Shown: one piece after another, positions 29,066 through 37,688 of the stretch
Layout: every line of letters starts with the position of its first letter
Numbering within the stretch: position 1 is the stretch's first letter
Translations under genes and position numbers: made by a program
Assembly (NCBI RefSeq): GCF_023156285.1
Contig: NZ_JAKZAJ010000002.1
Coordinates: 620,001 to 684,000 of the forward strand
Origin: Marinobacter koreensis
Lineage (GTDB): Bacteria > Pseudomonadota > Gammaproteobacteria > Pseudomonadales > Oleiphilaceae
Direction of reading: 5' to 3'
Length of the DNA stretch: 64,000 bases
The notes under the pieces: model-generated
The model's input: only the letters and a program-made list of their open reading frames with translations
Told to the model about the DNA's origin: nothing
Database searches by the model: none

Positions 29066-30781
29066 ATGGCCCGAGCGCAGTTTCCTGAGCAACCGTCCAG
29101 TGCGGACCTCTCCAACCCCCTGTATTACCTTGAAAACATGGAAACCGTGGTGCGCTGGGTACTCAGCCACCACCGGGATCTGCTGGACAAGGTCGAGACA
29201 GGGCGGTTGGAGGCCTTTATGGACCTTGCCATACCCGAGCGGGCCCTGCTGACCCGGCTGATCATGCGCACCGGAGATCTGTTCCGTGCTGACAAGCTGG
29301 CCTACCCGGAGCTCGGGTCGCCGTTGCCCGCCGTCCTGGCCCGGCTGAACGCGGACGACTGGCTGGATCCGGCGCCCGAGCTGGCCCTCGACGACCTTTT
29401 CCGTCTGTTTACCCTTGCCGAGCTGCGTCCGGTTTTCGCCCCTGCCCTGGAACGGCTCGGCCTTCCCCGCACACTGTCCAAGGCGGCGATGCGGTTGGCG
29501 CTCGCGGACGTGCATGACGAACCGAAGCCGTTGTCGGACTGGCTGCCCGATACTGGCGCCGAGGTGGTGCGTTTGCGGTATATGGCGCTGTTTGACCGGG
29601 TCAGGCTGATGTTCTTTGGCAATCTCCGGCAAACCTGGTCCGATTTCGTTCTGGTGGAGCTGGGCTATCAACAGTACGAACAGGTGCCGTTCAGCCCCGA
29701 ATCCCGCGCCTTTTCCCGGCGTGACCAGGTCGATTGCTATCTCCTGATGCAGGCCTGTCGTGACGCGCTCGAGGAAGGATGGCCCGCAGCGGAGGTGTGG
29801 CCCAGGGTGCCGGGTCCGGTGGACAATCCCTGGCTGGCCAGCCGGCGGGATCGGTTGCTGCTGGAACTGGGTCGGCACGCCGACCGCCAGGGTGACCGGG
29901 AACTGGCACTGGCGGTGTGGGCGCAGAGCAACCATCGGGAGGCACGACTGAAACAGTTGCGGCTGTTGGAGCGCATGAAGCGGTTCCCGGAGGCCTGGGA
30001 GATCGCCCGGCGTTGGCAGGAAACGGACCTGGGGGATGCGGAACAACAGGGGCTGGACCGCATTCTCAAGCGATTGGCTCCGAAAGTAGGCGAGCCCCGG
30101 CCAACGCCGATACCCGCTCCGGAAATTGTCGAGCGGTCGGTGCTTCTTCCCCGCCCCTTGTCCGGATCTGTGGAGGGGGCTGCCGCCGCGTACCTGGACC
30201 GGTCCGACGCACCGGCGGTCTACGTCGAGAATACCCTGATCAACGGCCTGTTCGGTTTGCTGTGCTGGCCGGTGATCTTCAAGCCGGTGCCGGGTGCGTT
30301 TTTCCATCCGTTTCATGTCGGCCCGGCCGACCTGACCCGGGAGGATTTCACCGAGCGTCGTCGTTCGGACTTTGAGGCCTGTTTCGCGAGTCTGGATAAC
30401 GGCAGCTATCGGGAGCAGATCCTGGACACCTGGCAGGCCAAACAGGGGCTGGCCAACCCCTTCGTGATCTGGCCCGCGTTGTCGGTCGAGCTGATCGAAC
30501 TGGCCCTGGACTGCATTCCGGCGCGGCACCTGAAATCCCTGTTCCGGCGTCTGCTTCACAACATCCGGGAGCATCGCAGCGGTTTTCCGGACCTGATCCG
30601 GTTCTTCCCCGGGGAAGCCGACGAGGCGCGCCGTTACGAGATGGTGGAGGTCAAAGGCCCGGGCGACCGGCTCCAGGATCACCAGCGCCGATGGCTGGCG
30701 TTCTTTGCCAATGAGGGGGTTCCGGCCAGTGTGCTCTATGTGCGCTGGCAGGACGAGTCCGGGCAGGAGCACGGGCCATGA
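29066..30781 (+). CDS. FAN1-like structure-specific nuclease with VRR-NUC domain
   Basis: 571 aa. The C-terminal VRR-NUC (PD-(D/E)XK) domain shows GFPDLIRFFP, then EMVEVKGPGDRLQDHQRRWL (catalytic Asp at about 510, Glu-Val-Lys at about 526-528, and the conserved Gln four residues into the following helix). The N-terminal part matches bacterial FAN1 homologues (NPLYYLENMETVVRWVLSHH; helical wrap around FVLVELGYQQYE). Known relatives cleave 5' flaps and unhook interstrand crosslinks. It is divergent from recC across 208 bases and overlaps the next helicase gene by four bases, which suggests they work together. No strong ribosome site before the ATG. Confidence 0.88.
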   Translation: MARAQFPEQPSSADLSNPLYYLENMETVVRWVLSHHRDLLDKVETGRLEAFMDLAIPERALLTRLIMRTGDLFRADKLAYPELGSPLPAVLARLNADDWLDPAPELALDDLFRLFTLAELRPVFAPALERLGLPRTLSKAAMRLALADVHDEPKPLSDWLPDTGAEVVRLRYMALFDRVRLMFFGNLRQTWSDFVLVELGYQQYEQVPFSPESRAFSRRDQVDCYLLMQACRDALEEGWPAAEVWPRVPGPVDNPWLASRRDRLLLELGRHADRQGDRELALAVWAQSNHREARLKQLRLLERMKRFPEAWEIARRWQETDLGDAEQQGLDRILKRLAPKVGEPRPTPIPAPEIVERSVLLPRPLSGSVEGAAAAYLDRSDAPAVYVENTLINGLFGLLCWPVIFKPVPGAFFHPFHVGPADLTREDFTERRRSDFEACFASLDNGSYREQILDTWQAKQGLANPFVIWPALSVELIELALDCIPARHLKSLFRRLLHNIREHRSGFPDLIRFFPGEADEARRYEMVEVKGPGDRLQDHQRRWLAFFANEGVPASVLYVRWQDESGQEHGP

Positions 30782-33039
30782 AGGTCGCGGTTCGGACCCT
30801 GTGCGAATTCGCCGCCCGGACCGGCGATCTGGATTTCCGGTATACCCCTGCACCTTCGGCCGCCGAAGGCATTGCCGGCCACCAGTTGATCCAGTCCCGG
30901 CGTACGAGCGACTACAAAAGCGAGTATTTACTGACCGGAGAATGCCTGGGAATAAAGATTTCCGGGCGGGTGGATGGTTACCATCCGGGCCGCCGTCGGC
31001 TGGAGGAGATCAAGACCCACCGGGGTGATCTGTCGCGCATCCGCGATCATCAGCGCGCCCTGCACAGGGCCCAGCTCCGTGCCTACGGGGCACTGTTGTG
31101 CCGGCAGGAAAACCTCCCGGGGATCGAACTGGTGCTGGTGTATTACGACGTTGGCCGGGATCGCGAGACCCTGGTGACCGAGTCCGCAACGGCCGGGGTA
31201 TTGTGGCAGGAACTGGAAGGCTTGTGTCAGCAATTCCGATGGTGGGCCGAACAGGAAGATCACCACCTGGAGCAACGCAATGAGCGCCTGACCAGCCTGT
31301 CCTTCCCGTTTCCCCGATTCCGGCCGCGGCAACGGGAACTGGCCGAAACCGTGTACAAGAATGCCATGACCGCCGGCACCTTGTTGCTGGAGGCGCCGAC
31401 GGGCCTGGGTAAAACGCTGGGTACCCTGTTTCCGGCGCTGATGGCTGTGGGCCGTTCCGACCAGGACCGGCTGTTCTACCTGACCTGCCGAAACACCGCA
31501 CGACAGCTGGCGCTGGATGCGGTGGACCGGTTGCGGACCGCTCAGCCGGAGACCGGCCCCTGGCCACTGCGGGTGTTGGAATTGGTGGCTAAAGACGATG
31601 CCTGTGAACATCCGGACAAGGCCTGCCATGGCGAATCCTGTCCCCTGGCCCGCGGATTCTTCGATCGCCTGCCGGATGCCCGCGCTGAAGCGGCCCAGGC
31701 TGGCACCATGACCCGGGAGGAACTGGCCCGCATAGCTGCCGGCCATGACGTCTGCCCCTATTTCCTGGCCCAGGAAATGGCCCGGTGGAGTGACGTGGTG
31801 GTCGGGGATGTGAACCGGTTGTTCGACCAGTCCGCCCTGCTGCACGGCCTTATTCGCCAGAATCAGTGGCGGGCCACTGTGCTGGTGGATGAAGCCCACA
31901 ATCTGGTGGACCGGGCCCGGGGGATGTATTCGGTTCAGCTGGACCAGCAGCGGTTGTTGCGGGTGAAAAAATCCGCCCCCACACCGCTGAAGAAGGCCGT
32001 GGACCGGACCGCCCGTGCCTGGCAGGGACTGATCCGGGAACAGGACCCGGATGGCCCCGTCTTCCTCGATGCCCTGCCCCCGGGACTGATCGGCAGCCTG
32101 CAGGGGCTGGTGTCGGCACTCACCGATTATCTGGCGGATCACCCTCCGGATCTGGCGTTGCAGGAGCTGCTGTTCGAGAGCGTGAGTTTCATGAAGCTGG
32201 CCGACAGCTTTGGTGATCACTCCCTGTGTGAGTTCCGTCGTGCCGGTCGCGGCCGCGCCAGGCTCACCATCCAGAACCTGATTCCGGCGGATTTCCTGAA
32301 AGACCGGTTTGCCGCAGCGGAGTCGGTCCTGTTGTTTTCCGCAACCCTGAGCCCGGGTATCTACTACCGGGACCTGCTCGGTCTGCCGGAGAATGCCGCT
32401 TTCACCTCGCTGCCCAGTCCGTTCAACGCCGACCAGCTGCAGGTGCATTTCACCCCCCGGATCAGCACTCGCCAGGTTCATCGGGAGGAATCCCTGGTAC
32501 CGATTGCCGACGTCATCGCCCGGCAGTTCCGGGAGCGTCCCGGCCACTATCTGGCGTTTTTCAGCAGTTTCCAGTACCTGCAGGCTGTCAGCGAGGCGCT
32601 CGCCAGCCGGGCGCCGGACATCCCCCAGCGATGCCAGACGCCCGGCATGAGTCAGAGTGCCCGCGAGGGGTTCCTGGCGGAATTCCGGCAACCGGGGCCT
32701 TCCGTGGCGTTTGCGGTGTTGGGGGGTGTGTTCAGTGAGGGCATCGACCTGCCCGGGGATCAGTTGATTGGCGCCTTCGTTGCGACGCTGGGGTTACCGC
32801 CGTTTGATGCCTGGCACGACATCCTGAAGCAGCGCCTGCAGCAGCGGTTTGGTGCTGGGTATGAGTACACTTACCTGATCCCGGGGATCCAGAAGGTGGC
32901 CCAGGCGGCGGGGCGGGTGATTCGCACCCCGGAGGACCGGGGCGTGATCTGGCTGATCGACGATCGCTTCATGGGGGCGCAGATACAGAACCTGCTGCCC
33001 CGCTGGTGGTTCACTCCGGCCGAGTCCGGGTCAGAGTGA
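30778..33039 (+). CDS. PD-(D/E)XK nuclease-XPD/DinG-like helicase fusion
   Basis: 753 aa. N-terminal RecB/Cas4-like nuclease fold: GRVDGYHP (Asp about 64), LEEIKTHRGD (Glu-x-Lys about 75) and HRAQLRAYGALL (motif with Gln/Tyr). Then a superfamily 2 helicase of the XPD/Rad3/DinG group: Walker A EAPTGLGKTLG (about 205), four cysteines in CEHPDKACHGESC and DVCPYF (about 275-323) that could hold an iron-sulfur cluster, DEAH box VDEAHN (about 369), FSATLSPG (about 520) and AGRVIRTPEDRG (about 710). Coupled to the FAN1-like gene by an ATGA overlap. Likely a DNA-repair helicase-nuclease; exact substrate unknown. Confidence 0.88.
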   Translation: MKVAVRTLCEFAARTGDLDFRYTPAPSAAEGIAGHQLIQSRRTSDYKSEYLLTGECLGIKISGRVDGYHPGRRRLEEIKTHRGDLSRIRDHQRALHRAQLRAYGALLCRQENLPGIELVLVYYDVGRDRETLVTESATAGVLWQELEGLCQQFRWWAEQEDHHLEQRNERLTSLSFPFPRFRPRQRELAETVYKNAMTAGTLLLEAPTGLGKTLGTLFPALMAVGRSDQDRLFYLTCRNTARQLALDAVDRLRTAQPETGPWPLRVLELVAKDDACEHPDKACHGESCPLARGFFDRLPDARAEAAQAGTMTREELARIAAGHDVCPYFLAQEMARWSDVVVGDVNRLFDQSALLHGLIRQNQWRATVLVDEAHNLVDRARGMYSVQLDQQRLLRVKKSAPTPLKKAVDRTARAWQGLIREQDPDGPVFLDALPPGLIGSLQGLVSALTDYLADHPPDLALQELLFESVSFMKLADSFGDHSLCEFRRAGRGRARLTIQNLIPADFLKDRFAAAESVLLFSATLSPGIYYRDLLGLPENAAFTSLPSPFNADQLQVHFTPRISTRQVHREESLVPIADVIARQFRERPGHYLAFFSSFQYLQAVSEALASRAPDIPQRCQTPGMSQSAREGFLAEFRQPGPSVAFAVLGGVFSEGIDLPGDQLIGAFVATLGLPPFDAWHDILKQRLQQRFGAGYEYTYLIPGIQKVAQAAGRVIRTPEDRGVIWLIDDRFMGAQIQNLLPRWWFTPAESGSE

Positions 33040-33050
33040 ACCCGGTGCCA

Positions 33051-34310
33051 TCACTGCCTCGGCGCCGGCTTGGCCAGCCATTCGTGACCTTTGAGCATGC
33101 CGTGCCAGTACAGCCCCGGCAATTGCTTGGCTTTCAGCCACCAGGCGGCCCGGGTTGCCTTGGTGCCGTCGTTGAGCCACTTCGGGAAGCTTGGTTGAAG
33201 TTGTCCCCCGTAACCGAACTCCGCCAGTACAATCCGGCCGTTTTCCACCGTCAGCGGACAGGAACCGTAGCCAAGGTAGGCGGCCTGTAGCGGTTGTCCG
33301 CGAAGCGCGCTGATCAGGTTCTCGGCAACGACGGGCACCTGCTTGCGCACCGCGGCGGCGGTCTTGGCGTTACCGGTTCCGTTCACATCGCCTGCTCCGA
33401 ATACATTGTCGAAACGCTTGTGCTGCAAGGTGTCATCCGCCACATCCAGCCAGCCGCCCTCATTGGCCAGCGACGATGCCCGGATAAACTCCGGCGCGCG
33501 CTGAGGTGGCACGGTGTGGAGCATGTCAAACCCGACTTCACGGTCCTCGGTGTTACCGTCGGCGTCGGTCTGGCGGAAGGTTGCTTTCTGAGCCGGGCCA
33601 TTGACCGCCACGAGGTTGCTCTGGACGTTGACGTTGATGCCGTATTTCCGGATGTAGTCCTCAAGGGCGGGCACGTAGGCCGGCACGCCAAACAGGACGC
33701 CACCGGCATTGTGGAATTCCACATTGATGTCCTTCAGCACGTCATGACGCAGCCAGTAGTCCGATGAGAGGTACATGGCCTTCTGGGGTGCCCCGGCACA
33801 TTTGATCGGCATCGGCGGCTGGGAGAACAGGGCGCGACCACTCTTGAGTTTCTGGACGTTTTCCCAGGTGTACCTGGCCAGGCCTTCCCGATAATTCGAG
33901 GTAACGCCGTTCTGCCCCAGGGCCTCTTTCAGTCCATCAATGCCTTCCCAGTGGAGTTCAAGCCCCGGAGCCAGCACCAGGAACCGGTAGGTGATCCGGG
34001 TCCCGTCCGCCATCTCCACCTGGTTCTCTTCGGGGTTCACCGACTGAACGCTCTGTTGGTACCAGGTAACGAACTCTGGCATGACATCGCTCATCGGTTT
34101 GTTGGTCTGTTCAGTCCGGAAGATGCCACCGCCCACCATGGTCCAGCCCGGCTGATAATGGTGTGTGGAGGATGGTTCGATGATGGCGATATCGAGCGAC
34201 CGGTCCCTTTTATGGAGACTGGCGGCAACCGAAATGCCGGCGGCTCCGCCACCCACAATCAGGACGGTGTGGCCTCGGCTGGCGGTTTGGGGAGTAGGCG
34301 TTGCGCTCAT
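33051..34310 (-). CDS. sqr: sulfide:quinone oxidoreductase, type II-like
   Basis: Flavoprotein that oxidises sulfide and reduces ubiquinone at the inner membrane. 419 aa from the ATG at 34310 (GAGG upstream; the 22 extra upstream codons carry no conserved sequence). N-terminal FAD-binding VLIVGGGAAGISVAA; the two redox cysteines typical of the mitochondrial/type II group lie in PIKCAGAPQKAMYL (Cys about 171) and GYGSCPLTVENGR (Cys about 351); the second FAD site is VFGAGDVNGTGNAKTAAAVR. Same strand as arcC but 185 bases away with its own candidate operator. Confidence 0.92.
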   Translation of the reverse strand: MSATPTPQTASRGHTVLIVGGGAAGISVAASLHKRDRSLDIAIIEPSSTHHYQPGWTMVGGGIFRTEQTNKPMSDVMPEFVTWYQQSVQSVNPEENQVEMADGTRITYRFLVLAPGLELHWEGIDGLKEALGQNGVTSNYREGLARYTWENVQKLKSGRALFSQPPMPIKCAGAPQKAMYLSSDYWLRHDVLKDINVEFHNAGGVLFGVPAYVPALEDYIRKYGINVNVQSNLVAVNGPAQKATFRQTDADGNTEDREVGFDMLHTVPPQRAPEFIRASSLANEGGWLDVADDTLQHKRFDNVFGAGDVNGTGNAKTAAAVRKQVPVVAENLISALRGQPLQAAYLGYGSCPLTVENGRIVLAEFGYGGQLQPSFPKWLNDGTKATRAAWWLKAKQLPGLYWHGMLKGHEWLAKPAPRQ

Positions 34311-34398
34311 GACTCTGACCTCTTTTCTTGTAATGCACGATGTATGGGATCGGCTTTGACGCGAATTACCTCCCATACTAGCAAACCATTTAATCTAA

Positions 34399-34423
34399 CG
34401 TTATACGAAATAGGAATATAACG
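34399..34423. promoter_or_regulatory. inverted repeat upstream of the sulfide:quinone oxidoreductase gene
   Basis: CGTTATA and TATAACG are perfect complements separated by 11 bases, about 90-115 bases before the sqr ATG. The AT-rich repeat also contains a TATATT/TATAAC promoter-like hexamer on the sqr strand. It could be the operator of a sulfur-responsive repressor such as the BigR/SqrR group, but no regulator gene is in the window. The rest of the 185-base arcC-sqr gap shows no gene. Confidence 0.45.
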
Positions 34424-34495
34424 ACGCGAGCGCATCGCTCCAGGGTGCGTCAGCCACCCGTTTGTCGGTCTGGCATGGAGTGTCGTTGATTGGCG

Positions 34496-35413
34496 TTACG
34501 TTGAGATGATCCTGTGGATACGGGTTCCGGCGTCTCCTTCAATCATCGCCAGGGCATCCTTCAGGTTGCCAATGACGGCAATGCCGTTCTGGCTTGCGTA
34601 ATCTCTGGCGGCGCTGAGCTTGGGGCCCATGGAGCCGGCGGGGGCCTGGAAGTTCTGCACTTCCGAGATGTCCATGTCGGACACGCGGGAGGCATCCGGC
34701 TGGCCGAAGTTCCGGTAGACACCGTCGACATCGGTCAGTAACAACAGGCGGTCTGCGCCAATTTCAGTGGCCAGCCGGGCACTGACCGCATCCTTATCGA
34801 TCACCGCTTCGATACCGGTCAGGCTGCCGTCCTGCCGTCGGATCACCGGGATACCGCCACCGCCGGCGCAGATGGCGATGGCGCCCTTGTCGATCAGAAA
34901 GCGGATGATGTTCAGGTCCGGGATTTCGGCGGGAGCCGGAGAGGCAACCACCCGTCGCCATTTGTCGCCATCCCGGGCGATCTCCCAACCCAGATGCTCC
35001 GCCCGTGCTTCGGCTTCGGCCTGGTCGTATACCGGGCCAATGAACTTGGTGGGATGAGAAAAGGCCGGGTCGTTGGCATCGACAATCACCTGGGTCAGCA
35101 GGGTTGCCACGGGGACGGAGTGGTTCAGCTCGTTCTCGAGCTCCTGCTCGATCATGTACCCGATCATGCCTTCGGATTCGGCCCCGAGGACATCAAGGGA
35201 GAAGAGTTCATCCGGTTTGTAGGCGATGCCCTGCAAGGCGAGCAGGCCGACCTGGGGCCCGTTGCCGTGGGTCACCACCAGTTGGTGGCCGGCCCGGACA
35301 AGATCCGCCAGGGGCCTGGCCGCCTTGCGAATGTTTTCCCGCTGGTTGTCCTCGGTCAGGGGCTCGCCCCGCTGGAGCATGGCATTGCCGCCCAGCGCTG
35401 CAACAATCAGCAT
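34496..35413 (-). CDS. arcC: carbamate kinase
   Basis: Last step of the arginine deiminase pathway: carbamoyl phosphate plus ADP gives ATP. 305 aa from the ATG at 35413 (GGGAGG upstream). Amino acid kinase fold: VAALGGNAMLQRG, VTHGNGPQVGLLAL, CAGGGGIPV, IDKDAVSARLA and TDVDGVY, then GSMGPKLSAA. One base after the arcB stop, so coupled in the operon. Confidence 0.96.
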   Translation of the reverse strand: MLIVAALGGNAMLQRGEPLTEDNQRENIRKAARPLADLVRAGHQLVVTHGNGPQVGLLALQGIAYKPDELFSLDVLGAESEGMIGYMIEQELENELNHSVPVATLLTQVIVDANDPAFSHPTKFIGPVYDQAEAEARAEHLGWEIARDGDKWRRVVASPAPAEIPDLNIIRFLIDKGAIAICAGGGGIPVIRRQDGSLTGIEAVIDKDAVSARLATEIGADRLLLLTDVDGVYRNFGQPDASRVSDMDISEVQNFQAPAGSMGPKLSAARDYASQNGIAVIGNLKDALAMIEGDAGTRIHRIIST

Positions 35414-35414
35414 G

Positions 35415-36416
35415 TCAGCCTCCCAGTGTCGCGACAAGGACCGCCTTGATGGTGTGCATCCGGTTCTCGGCCTGGTCGAAGACGATGGAGGCCTCGCTCT
35501 CAAAGACCTCTTCGGTCACTTCCATGGCAGACAGTCCGAACTCCTCTTGGATCTCCCGGCCGACGGTGGTGTCGGTATTGTGGAAGGCCGGCAGGCAGTG
35601 CATGAACCGAACCCGCGGATTTGCCGCTTTGGCCATGAGCTCTGCGTTGACCTGATAGGGACTGAGCAGGGCGATCCGTTCCTTCCACTTCTCCTTGGGC
35701 TCTCCCATGGAGACCCAGACATCGGTATAGATGAAATCGACACCGGGGACCGCTTCATCCGGGTTGTCGGTGATCATCACCCGGGCGCCGGTCTGCTCCG
35801 CGATCTGCCGCGCCTCATCCACAATCTCCGGCTTGGGCCAGCAGGCCTTCGGCGCACACAGTCGCACGTCCATTCCCATCTTGGCACCCCCGAGTAGAAG
35901 GCTGTCCCCCATGTTGTTGCCGGCATCGCCGATGAACACAAACGCCACTTCCCTCAGCGGTTTCTCCACGTGTTCCCGCATGGTGAGAAAATCCGCCAGG
36001 ATCTGGGTGGGATGGAATTCGTCGGTCAGGCCGTTGAACACCGGCACACCGGCGTATTTGGCCAGTTCAGCGACCACAGACTGGCCAAACCCCCGGTACT
36101 CGATGGCGTCGTAGACCCGTCCCAGTACCCGGGCCGTGTCCCTGACCGATTCCTTGTGGCCGATATGGGTACCGGTAGGTCCCAGGTAGGTGACCCGGGC
36201 GCCCTGGTCGTAGGCGGCCACTTCAAAGCCAACCCGGGTCCGTGTGGAATTCTTCTCGAAAATCAGGGCAATGTCCTTGCCGGTGAGGCGTGGCACCTCG
36301 GTACCGGCGTATTTCGCGGTCTTCAGGTCGGAAGACAGTTTCAGCAGGAATTCGATTTCCCGGGGCGAAAAGTCCTGCAGTGTCAGGAAATGACGATTTT
36401 TCAGGTTAAACGCCAT
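35415..36416 (-). CDS. arcB: ornithine carbamoyltransferase, catabolic
   Basis: Phosphorolyses citrulline to ornithine and carbamoyl phosphate. 333 aa. Carbamoyl phosphate site [40 protein letters not shown] and ornithine-site [11 protein letters not shown] are all present. Its place between arcA and arcC argues for the catabolic rather than the biosynthetic (ArgF) role. Confidence 0.96.
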   Translation of the reverse strand: MAFNLKNRHFLTLQDFSPREIEFLLKLSSDLKTAKYAGTEVPRLTGKDIALIFEKNSTRTRVGFEVAAYDQGARVTYLGPTGTHIGHKESVRDTARVLGRVYDAIEYRGFGQSVVAELAKYAGVPVFNGLTDEFHPTQILADFLTMREHVEKPLREVAFVFIGDAGNNMGDSLLLGGAKMGMDVRLCAPKACWPKPEIVDEARQIAEQTGARVMITDNPDEAVPGVDFIYTDVWVSMGEPKEKWKERIALLSPYQVNAELMAKAANPRVRFMHCLPAFHNTDTTVGREIQEEFGLSAMEVTEEVFESEASIVFDQAENRMHTIKAVLVATLGG

Positions 36417-36434
36417 GGTCGTTCTCCTTGCTGA

Positions 36435-37664
36435 TTATTCCGGATCCCGGATGGTGGGGCAGCTCATGCATCGTCCGCCTCCCCGTCCGCGACCGAGTTC
36501 GGCGCCGGGCATGGCGAGTACCTCAATACCGACCGCTTCCAGTGCCGCGTTGGTGTCGTCATTGCGGTCGTAACCCACCACCACCCCGGGGCTCAAGGCC
36601 AGCACATTGTTGCCATCGTTCCATTGCTCCCGTTCGCGCTCGGCCGGATCGTTGCCGCCGGTGGGGACGACTTCCAGGCTGGGATAGCCCAGGATCTCGG
36701 CCACCACATCGAACAGATGCCGTGAATCCCGGTGGAATCGGAACGGGTGGTTGTCGGTGCTCGGGTACAGGTCGTAGCAGATGATCTCGTCGGCCACTTC
36801 CTTGAAGGTAGTGACCACGTTGCCACCGCAGAAGGTGAACACGGTATCCAGGTGCATGGAGGCTCGGGCCCTGGGGATCTGGCAGGCGATCACCCGTTCT
36901 GCCTGACCGCTGTCAAACAGGGATTTTGCCAGCTGGCCCACACCCTGGGGCGATGAGCGCTCGCCCATTCCGACCAGCACCGTACCCTTGCCGATCGGCA
37001 TCACATCACCGCCCTCAATCGTGGCCAGGCCATGGTCCTGCAGGGGATCACCCCAGTGGACGTGGACCTTGCCGGCAAAGGCCGGGTGGAAACGATAGAC
37101 CGCCGCCATCAGCAGAGTTTCTGGTTTGCGGGCTGGCCAGTACATGGGGTTGAGGGTGACTCCGCCATAGATCCACGCGCTGTTGTCCCGGGTGAACAGG
37201 AAGTTGGGCAGCGGAGGCAGCACGAACCCGAGGGCGCCCAGATGATTGCCAAATAATCCGGCGGGATCGAAAGGCAGATCGGACACCCGGAGGCCGCCCA
37301 TCAGGTACTCGGCCAGGGTTCGGCCCGGAAGCTGGTCCATCCAGGCCCGCAGGTCCGCCAGCATGCCCATGCCCACGTAGTTGTTGGTAATCCGGTGGTC
37401 GAGAATCCATTTCCTGGCCTCGGTGATGTCCAGTGTCTCCGCCAACAGATCGTTGACGTCGAGCACGTCCACGCCCCGCGATCGCATCAACTGGACAAAG
37501 ACATCGTGGTCTTTCTGGGCCTGCTTGACCCAGAACACGTCGTCGAACAGCAGTTCGTCACAGTTGGAGGGGGTCAGCCTTCGATGGGCCAGGCCGGGTC
37601 GACAGACGATGACCTGGCGCAGGGTTCCGGTTTCCGAATGCACGCCGAGTGTGTGCTTGTCCAT
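36435..37664 (-). CDS. arcA: arginine deiminase
   Basis: Hydrolyses arginine to citrulline and ammonia. 409 aa. Catalytic residues visible: [34 protein letters not shown] and the nucleophilic Cys in the C-terminal [13 protein letters not shown]. First enzyme of the cluster, after the transporter gene. Confidence 0.97.
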   Translation of the reverse strand: MDKHTLGVHSETGTLRQVIVCRPGLAHRRLTPSNCDELLFDDVFWVKQAQKDHDVFVQLMRSRGVDVLDVNDLLAETLDITEARKWILDHRITNNYVGMGMLADLRAWMDQLPGRTLAEYLMGGLRVSDLPFDPAGLFGNHLGALGFVLPPLPNFLFTRDNSAWIYGGVTLNPMYWPARKPETLLMAAVYRFHPAFAGKVHVHWGDPLQDHGLATIEGGDVMPIGKGTVLVGMGERSSPQGVGQLAKSLFDSGQAERVIACQIPRARASMHLDTVFTFCGGNVVTTFKEVADEIICYDLYPSTDNHPFRFHRDSRHLFDVVAEILGYPSLEVVPTGGNDPAEREREQWNDGNNVLALSPGVVVGYDRNDDTNAALEAVGIEVLAMPGAELGRGRGGGRCMSCPTIRDPE

Positions 37665-37688
37665 GGCGTTTTCTCCTTTGAAGACGGG

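Noticed and set aside
29057-30853. 598-codon minus-strand open frame
   Set aside because: Antisense to the FAN1-like gene; low-complexity Pro/Gln/Arg composition and no known family.
30928-32691. 587-codon minus-strand open frame
   Set aside because: Antisense shadow of the nuclease-helicase gene, which carries all expected motifs.
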